DNA of 64,000 nucleotides from Letharia columbiana (lineage: Eukaryota; Ascomycota; Lecanoromycetes; Lecanorales; Parmeliaceae): NCBI RefSeq assembly GCF_014066305.1, contig NW_023501038.1, positions 434,001 through 498,000 on the forward strand, given 5' to 3'. Positions 55,701 through 64,000 of this stretch are shown piece by piece. A program made the translations under genes and the position numbers. The notes under the pieces are model-generated. The model was given only the letters and a program-made list of their open reading frames with translations, made no database searches and had not been told where the DNA came from. Position 1 is the stretch's first letter; each line of letters starts with the position of its first letter.

Positions 55701-56390
55701 GTTATATGCTCTCCACGATTCCATATCAAATTATTACTCAGTAAGCGGAGAACACCACTGTAACTTGGCTTATTATCCCCACTGCATTGAGGAGTAAGAG
55801 GAGGAACTATAACAGGCAAATGCGGAGAACACTGCGGAGAAATTAAGCGGCAATAAGGCCACCATCGTCAAGAACACGGCTCAGCTCTCCAAGATCTCAC
55901 GTTATATGCTCTCTACGGTTTCGTATTAAATTATTACTTAGTAAGCGGAGAACACTACTGCAACTTGGCCGTTTTATATCAAATTATTACTTAGCAAGCG
56001 GAGAACACCACTACAACTTGGCCTGTCATCCCCACTACATTGAGGAGCAAGAGGAGGAACTACAACAGGCAAATGCGGAGAACACTACGGAGAAACCAAG
56101 CGGCAACAAGGCCCCCAGCACCAAGAACACGGCTCAGCTCTTCAAGATCCCACGTCATATGCTCTCCACGGTTTCATATCAAATCATCACTCAGTAAGCG
56201 GAGAACACCACTGCAACTTAGCCTATCATCCCCACTACATTAAGAAGTAAGAGGAGGAACTATAATAGGCAAATGCGGAGAATACTACGGAGAAACTAAG
56301 CGGTAATAAGGCTACCATCGTCAAGAACACGGCTTAGCTCTCTAAGATCCCACCTTATATGCTCTCTACGGTTCTATATTAAATTATTAC
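55699..56390. repeat. Tandem array, unit about 200 bp, about 3 copies
   Basis: The landmark GTAAGCGGAGAACAC (or GCAAGCGG..) recurs at 55741, 55941, 55994 and 56194: two full 200-bp steps and one 53-bp partial step. The unit contains GAGGAGCAAGAGGAGGAAC and CACGGCTCAGCTC. The third copy (about 55994-56193) keeps C and G at positions where the others have T and A. 200 is not a multiple of three, so the array is not a coding repeat even though short frames are open in it. Confidence 0.85.
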
Positions 56391-59265
56391 TCCGGAACGA
56401 TGCATATTTAGACGAATTGAAATCGTCCGATATCTTACTCTAACAGCTATTTTATTATTCGAAAGATTTCACTGCGGCAGGAGATAATGTGGGATTCATA
56501 TCACTAATTAACATATTATCTCCATTTCTTTCCGATATTTCGATACTTCTTATCATAAGGATATGGCCTTTCTCTATTTTTTGTAGGCAATTATTACGGA
56601 TTAATCCTTCACACTTAATACACCTTCCTAATTAGGCCTTAGCGCGCCTCTCTCCGTACATATATATCTATATATAGGTTAAAAACGCATAGCAAGCGAT
56701 TAGAGTTCGATTTGACTTAGAAAAATCCAACTCCATAAATTTAATTCATAGGCCTTTACTTGTATATATTAAAAAGATACTCTAAGCGTAGAAAATCTAA
56801 GTATTTTATTACGATATTATTAAATATATAATACTTCGAATTATAATTATAAGCGGCTAAGGATATAAATAAGCCTATTTATACTTTTCTCTATCTTTAC
56901 TAAAATTTAACCGAGAGTTCTAATTAGTAATATTTTATCTTCGATATAATTAGAATTATAAAGCGATGTATTATTATCGAATTAAGAGCCTTAAAGATTA
57001 TATATTATTTACTATAAGAATATTTAGCTATATCTTCTATAGAATATAAATAATACTTATCGAGATATCTAAGTTATCGAAGTTAAATTCGTTAATTTAA
57101 AGGGTAGAAAAGAAGATAATAATAAGTATATATCTCGAAAGTTAAGAAATTTCTTATTAGATCTTAATATTCTTAATAGTATAATCTTTATAATATACGA
57201 AGATAATTAATTAGCCTTTTATTTTATTACTTATATCGTTATCTTAGTATTTACTAATAATATTATTAAGTTCGAGGGAGATATATTAACGCCGAATAAT
57301 TTCTGAAAATTTAAGATATTTTTATATTTATTAGTCTTTCGAATTTAGTAGAGAAAAGATAAGCGAAATACTTTACTATTCTCGTATGTCGGGTATAATA
57401 AATATACTTTCTCTTCGAACTTTTAAAAGCTAATATTCTATGAAATTATCTACTTCTTTCTTTAACGTTTTAATTAAACTATTAGTTTTCGATATTCTAT
57501 TAAAAGCTATTACTTTAGATATTAAGTAGCTAACGAGATAAATAGTAAGTATTAAGCGCTTATTCTTTATTATCTATTTAATTATTAATAATCTTTTCTC
57601 GCTATTTATAAATACTCTAAGTAGCGTAGTTTTAAATAGAATTTTAAATTATAAAGAAAAAGAAACTTATAAGAAATATTACTAGTTTAATAACATTACT
57701 CGAGACTAAACGATCTAAAATATCGTACTTATAAGATTATCTATTAAAGATCTTAAGCTTTATCGAAACGTAGCGCGAATAATTAAGAATTAAGATCTCT
57801 TAGTTCTTATCGATATAATAGCGAATTAGACTCGAATATTAGAATTTATATCTCGTCTTATAGAACTTTATAAGAAGTAATAGAAGTTAAAAATTACTAT
57901 ACTCTTCGTTATAAATAAAGAACGACGCGCGTAGTTATTTTAGACTTAAATTAAGCTAATAAAAGAAATAAAAAAAGTAAAGTAGATACTCCGCCGCGAT
58001 ATCGCTATTAGATTTAGAGATAAGTATTTTAAAAAGATATTAGTACTTAAGCTTAAGAAGTAGATTTAATAGTAATACTCGAGTAATATTAATTACTTCG
58101 AGTAGATAAATATAATATTAAATTCTTTAATATCTAAATATATATTTAAAGAGCATATATAAATAGCTAATACTCTCTAAGGTTTTAATATAAAAATACT
58201 AATTAGATAAGCTACGCTCGATTAATAAGTTTAGATTATAAAAGATCTCATAACACTTTACTATCTTCGAGAGTAACGTATTTTAAATAAACGTATTAAT
58301 CGTTATAAAAGTGCTTTTAATTTGATAGTAAAGCCCTTATTTAATAAGAATATAAATTTATTTAATATCTCTCTTTATTATTCTCTAATTTAATATATTA
58401 TCTACTTTAACGAGCTAAGTCTATATCTCACTTATAAATTCTCTTATATCGACTTCTTAAGATATTATATTTATAATAAATATACTACTAAGATAACTTT
58501 TATATAAAAATATAAATACTCTATTTATTGAGGGATAAACCCTTTAACGAGTTTTAAGACCTTTTTTTATTATATAGCTAAGATTTATAATTACGATATA
58601 CGTATATAACTAGATTATCGCGATTATTAAGAATCTTTCGCTATAATAAAACTTAATAATAAATTAATAAATAAATTAGAGAATAATAATTTACTTGATT
58701 TTTAATTATAATTACTTATATAATTTAAATAAAGATAATAAGCGTAATATAATTAGCTTAAAAGATATACGAAATTAGTATATATTAATATCTCTTATAG
58801 AGCTAGACTATACTTAATATTCTCTAATTATATAATTATTATAAGACTATAATTTTAAGTAAAGATTTCTTTCTTAAGCTATTTTATCTACTATAAAAAA
58901 AGAGAAAGTTAATTAAGACGTCGATTTTAAAGGCGCTCTCTTCGCACTTATAATATCCCTTTTAATTCGCTTTAAGAAGATAAAAAAATTTGATTTATTA
59001 TAATCGTTATTTCTCTAAGCTAATCGCTATAATTTATTTAATATATTTACTTACTAACTCGCTTTAGAGAATATATCTAAATTTTAAATCTAGATAATAC
59101 GTAAAATATAAGAAAGATAAAGGCGTATAGAGTAGCGATAACTCGCGACGATAATATTATTAAGAGCCTTAAGAGTTTAAAGGTAATATATCTAAGTAAG
59201 ATAGATATTTTTTAAATAGACGTTAATCTCTCACGTCGAGAGCTCGACGGAGATCTTAAATTGAT
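56391..59265. mobile_element. RIP-type AT-rich repeat remnants (middle segment)
   Basis: The first 370 bp (56391-56760) are less mutated and contain an imperfect inverted repeat GGAGATAATGTG / CATATTATCTCC at about 56479-56522, beginning a TGTGGGATTC stretch. This could be part of an LTR, but no second copy was found in the window. The rest is TA-dominated without open frames, retaining CG but hardly any CA/TG. Confidence 0.55.
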
Positions 59266-60073
59266 TTACTTAAAGGTACTAGCCGAAAAGATATGAAATA
59301 TTCCATAGAATATTTCATATACTAAGTGATATTATATCGTACTCGAATATAGTATAGATAGGGTCGAATACTATATCATTTTTCTAATATAAGTTCGAGA
59401 TCTTAACGGGATATTCTATGATATAATATATCTGTGATATTATATTATAAAATAATATATATATAAGATATTCTTACTAAGATTTCTATATTTAGAAGTA
59501 TAAGTAGCTATTCTAATTATTATTCTAGCTAATTATAACTACTACTATTATCTATTATAACTATTACTATTATAACTATTACTATTATAGCTATTTCTAT
59601 TATAGCTATTACTATTATAGCTATTACTATTATAACTATTACTATTATAACTATTATATAATAGTAAGCTATTTTAATAATAAATAATAATAGCTATAAT
59701 AGTAATAGATATAATAGTAATAGATATAATAGTAATAGATATAATAGTAATAGATATAATAGTAATAGATATAATAGTAATAGATATAATAGTATTTCGA
59801 ATAGAGATAGATACGATTAGTCGTTAACTAGAATAATAATTAGAATAGCTACTTTATACTTCTAAATATAGAAATCTTAACGAAATATTTCATATATATA
59901 TTATTTCATAATATAATATTATAGATATATTATATCGTAAAATATTTCATTAAGATTTTATATTATATTAGATATAAGATAATATAAATCTTAATAACTT
60001 ATATTATATTAGAGTATAATATAGTAGATTAATATTTCATATTATATTATATCTTTTTAACTAGTACTTAAAG
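59266..60073. mobile_element. About 800-bp imperfect palindrome (foldback/MITE-like element)
   Basis: The left end (CTTAAAGGTACTAGCC.., about 59268) is the reverse complement of the right end (..TTAACTAGTACTTAAAG, about 60072), and complementarity is maintained inward over about 280 bp per arm. For example, GATTTCTATATTTAGAAG on the left (~59490) pairs with CTTCTAAATATAGAAATC on the right (~59860), and CTAATTATTATTCTAG pairs likewise. Mismatches are mainly C/T and G/A, as expected from RIP. The centre is a minisatellite of a 15-bp ATTATAACTATTACT-type unit, running in one orientation at ~59541-59655 and in reverse complement at ~59686-59790. No frame encodes a transposase. Confidence 0.8.
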
Positions 60074-63000
60074 ATATATATAGTATTTAAGTAGAGTACG
60101 CGAGAGTTATAACGTATTTAAAATAATCGTAGATAAAGAGATAATTATATTAAGCGTAGTAATAATAGTTTTAATTATATATCTTCTATAGATCGTTAAT
60201 AATCGAGATAAGAAATAGTAAAATCTTCTATAATACGGATAGAAAAGCCTTTAAGCTTAAAATCTTAAAAGTTATTAATCGACTATTAAATTTAATATTA
60301 GATATTAAATATAAATAGTCGTCGCTTTAACTTCGACTAAAGAATAAAAGATATTAAGTACTTTAGATTTAGTTAAATAACTTAGATATAAAGAGATTTA
60401 TTTTATCTTTAAGATAGTTAGCGCTTAATTTAATAATAGTATTAACTTTAAATTAGCGATATCTTAAGTAGAATAAATAGAGCGTTAATTAGTCTTAGCT
60501 AAAGATTATAGCTATCTTAATTATCTTTATAGATTTCACTTTCTTTATAATCTTAATAACGATTTTCTCTAAGCTCTATCTAAAACAAGTAATTTTAAGA
60601 CTTTAAATAAATAAGTTTAAAGAAGAGAGTTATAGTTGAAAATAGTATATTAACGCTATTAAAGTTTATTTTATATAAATAGAACGACTAATTAGCGAAT
60701 ATATAGGCGTATATAAGATTAGAAAATACTTTACTTATATTAAGCTCTTTTAAACTATCGAGTTTAAATAGATAACGTTTTAATTATTCTAGATATTAAA
60801 TAACGATCTCTTAATTAATTAAACTTTAACGTTCTTTTATATAAGATCTATCGTATACGTTGAAATAAAAAGAGAACTTTATAAGATATAGACTATTTCT
60901 CTTCTCGAAGTAGATTAGCTTACTTTAAATAGAGAAGTTTATATATTTTAGAATCTTTCTTAAAGTAAAGAACGTGATTTATAAGATACGTAGTTTTACG
61001 AATATTTTATACTTTTAAGTCGAATAGAGATATTAAAAGTATTTTTAAAACATTTTAAAGCTTAAAAGAAAGGGAAAAGAAGAAAGAGTAGATTATTAGT
61101 ATAATATATCTATTAGTAATCTACTTAACGATATATCTAACGCTATTATATATTATAGAATAGACTTAAAAGAGTTTATTATTAGTTCTAAGAGTTTAGC
61201 GAAGAGCGTAAGAAGATTTATAAATATCTCTTCTTCTATACGTTATTCTATAGGTCTTTTTTAACTCTTTTTAAAGAATAAAGTAGTAAATCCTTTATTA
61301 TAAATCTTATTAACCTTATTCTATATTTTATATTATTTCTTTTATTATTATAATAGCTTTTATATAATATCTAAAATCACCTCTAGTACTCTTATACTCT
61401 ATTAAAAAATTCTAAACTTTAAGCTTAATATTATAGATTTAAGGCGCTTTATCTATTTTATAATTTACTTATTATCGTTATAATTAAACTTTAAATAAGC
61501 TTATTCTAAATAACTTAATAGAGATAATATCTTTAAATAATAGACGATTTAAGTTTAATTAGTGTTCTTCTTATATATTACTTAATTATAAATTTATTAA
61601 ATTAAAATAAGAGCGATAAGAGACGATTAAATAGTTAGACTTTATAGAGAGATATTTATAATTATATTAATAAACTTTTTAAAGTTTATTTTAATTATCT
61701 TAAATATATTAAGCTAGCTAAGTTTATTTAAATTAATATTCTTTATTTACTATTAGAAAATCAAAGATAACGAAATTAAGATATAGATAATAATAATTAA
61801 ACTTAAATAATCTTCGCTTTTAAAGACTAAATATTTAATTTTATTTATTATTTTATATATAATTCTCTATAAAAGCTCTAAAAAGTAAGTTACTCTCTAT
61901 TATCTAAGAACTTTCTATATACTAATATTTAATATATTAGAAGATTAAATTTATAGCTTATAATATTACTATATTACTATATTCGATATTAAGAATTACA
62001 AAATTATCTTATAATATAATAAAGAACTATTAAAGTAAATTAAAGATAAGATTTCTTATATTAAATTATATAATTAGAATAATTATAAAAATTAAGAATA
62101 TAAGTTAAATAAGCTATTAAATTAAAAGTCTAGAGCGCTATTAATAAATCTATAACTAAATATATATAAGAGTATTATCTCTATAATTTCAGCTATTTTA
62201 TCTTAGTAATATTTCAAAAATACTATATAATAAATATTAAATTCTATAATAATTTAAAATATTATAGATTTAGCGTATATAATTTTAATTTATATATTAA
62301 AAAGTTTATATTTTTAATTCTAAAGGTTTATAATAGCTTAATTAATATATATATTATTTTATTAAGATAAAGCTTATCTTAAAGCTAAACTATATCTTTA
62401 TTATTATTAAAAAAGAAATTAATCAAACTTAAATAAATATATTAGAAAAGTATATAGAGAATATATTATTCTATAAGAATAAAAAGTCTTTATTATATAT
62501 AGCGCGATATTTTTAAGAATTCGAGAGTTTTTATAATCTATTATTTATATCTCGAAAAGAAATTAAATTACTATAAATAGTCTATAGAGTCTAAAAACGA
62601 TATATCTCTTATCTACTCTCGATATTTAAAGAATAAATTAGCTTATTATATGAAATTCGAAAAGTTAAATAATATAGCTTTTATCTACTTTTAATTTAAA
62701 GTATTAATAAATCGAGTTTTATATATATAGCTTAAAATAATTAAAGATTATATTTATTATCTATTTCTATTATAATAAATTAATAAATTAATTTTTATAT
62801 ATATAGCTTAAAGAGTTAAAGGGTATATTTATTATCTATTTATATAGAGAATTATATAATAAATTTTCTTCTTATATAAAGTTCGAAGAATTAAAGAATA
62901 TAGTTTTTATATACTCTCGATATAGAGTATTTAAGAATAGGTTTTTTATTATATAGAATATAAGAAAACTAAGATTATAAAGATCTTACTCTAGAGATTA

Positions 63001-63780
63001 AAAGTTTTTATTTAATAATTTATTTATTATAAAGAATATATATTATCTAAATTATTAACACTTAGAAATATATTTCTTCGAGTAAGAATATATTTATATT
63101 ATTTAAATTTAAATTATTATATTTAATAGAGCTATCGTTATAATCGAAGTAGAATAATAGATTTAAAAATATAAGATATTAAAGTAATAAAAAATATAAG
63201 ACTAAAGAAAGCGGCGAGATTAATATAATATCTAAAATATTTATAAATATTTTTATTTAAACTTTAAAGTAATTAGTATATACTTCGAATATTAGATAGA
63301 AGATAAATTTACTTATTCTTAATAAAGCTCGCTAAAATATTTATTTTTAAATAATAATATTTTATAGCTATTATTAGAGGAGTATAAGACTTATTAAAAG
63401 TATTATTATATTATAAGTAAAGGCCTATAAATTAAATTTATATTTTTTTTTTAATTAAGACTATTTAGTAAATAGATACGTCTAACTAATTATTAAGCGG
63501 GCTAGTTCGCTTATCGGCGAACTTTAATAAGCGATATTTTAATTTTCCTTAGCTTTAATAATTATACTAAATTTAGAAATTTTTTTTTATCTAAAAGCCG
63601 TATTTCGTTTTATAATTTAATTAAAAAAATCTAAAATTTTAATAGAAAATAAAAAGTAAAATATATCTATTTTTTAATTAAGGTATTCGATATTTTTAAT
63701 AATTATAAATACTAATTTATTTATTCGCGATAACTTAATCGATCTAATTAAAAAGGGAAAAAACCTTAAATTTTTAATTA
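60074..63780. mobile_element. RIP-type AT-rich repeat remnants (right segment)
   Basis: 3.7 kb of TA-rich sequence with no open frames and CA/TG nearly absent, most likely several RIP-destroyed transposons. A direct repeat of about 60 bp is visible (62706-62766 and 62782-62841, offset 76 bp, sharing TTTTATATATATAGCTTAAA). No domain can be recognised by eye. Confidence 0.55.
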
Positions 63781-63834
63781 AAAATTTTTTAAAATTTAAA
63801 ATTTTTAAATAAAACTAATTTTTTTTTTTTTTTA

Positions 63835-63888
<54 letters not shown>

Positions 63889-63942
63889 TTTTTTTATTTT
63901 TTTTATAAAAAAAAAAAAAAAAAAAATTTTTTTTAAAAATAA

Positions 63943-63976
<34 letters not shown>

Positions 63977-64000
63977 TTATTAAAAAAAAAAAAAAAAAAA
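63781..64000. repeat. Homopolymer block of A and T runs at the window end
   Basis: Alternating long runs of A and T to the last base. It resembles the block at 53130-53310 and may mark poorly resolved sequence. Confidence 0.8.

Noticed and set aside
56040..56243. 67-codon Arg-rich plus-strand frame
   Set aside because: Lies in a 200-bp tandem array whose unit is not a multiple of three; other copies have stops.
53311..63780. CRISPR-like regular spacing in AT-rich repeats
   Set aside because: The repeats are palindromes, a minisatellite and a satellite; there are no repeat-spacer units, and the genome is fungal.

Overview
The window comes from the nuclear genome of a filamentous ascomycete (Pezizomycotina). 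Genes carry short GT-AG introns of about 42-160 nt, often with a CTAAC/CTGAC-type branch site. The conserved proteins (Tim9, Npl4, separase, Sec66, bL31m, a Sac7-type RhoGAP, GPI11) read like those of filamentous ascomycetes. The right end is an AT-rich block with the signature of repeat-induced point mutation (RIP). I cannot place it below subphylum.

Layout. Left part (1-20.5 kb): a terpene synthase standing alone, a secreted Ser/Thr-rich protein, a Sac7/Bag7-type RhoGAP, TIM9, an unknown protein, a membrane-anchored glycerophosphodiester phosphodiesterase, an AN1 zinc-finger protein, an orphan two-exon fragment, a class A flavin monooxygenase and the GPI-anchor enzyme subunit GPI11. Middle (21-25.5 kb): a run of broken genes, namely a multi-pass membrane protein, a gasdermin-like protein and, divergent from it, a subtilisin-like protease. 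The last two look like the remains of a fungal gasdermin/protease cell-death pair. Right of that (25.6-43.3 kb) is a compact, intact housekeeping block: class II aldolase-like protein, REI1/REH1-like factor, SEC66, NPL4, S-formylglutathione hydrolase, separase (2162 aa), a DUF5321-like mitochondrial membrane protein and mitoribosomal bL31m. They alternate in strand as convergent and divergent pairs.

From 44.7 kb the sequence becomes accessory: a heavily frameshifted NLR (STAND/NACHT) pseudogene whose Walker A lysine is methionine, a SAT4/PTH11-type rhodopsin-like protein with one apparent frameshift, a 2-kb stretch with a perfect hairpin and a Pol III-like box pair, and an intact 521-aa protein with a 93-residue internal tandem duplication. 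From 53.1 kb to the end there is no gene. This is a gene-empty, AT-rich block almost without CA/TG dinucleotides but retaining CG, as expected after CpA-directed RIP. Inside it lie an approximately 800-bp palindrome with a central 15-bp minisatellite, a second palindrome with a perfect 30-bp core, a 200-bp tandem satellite and homopolymer blocks at both ends.

Exon coordinates were worked out by hand from reading-frame continuity, splice consensus and recognised family motifs. No database search or alignment was run.
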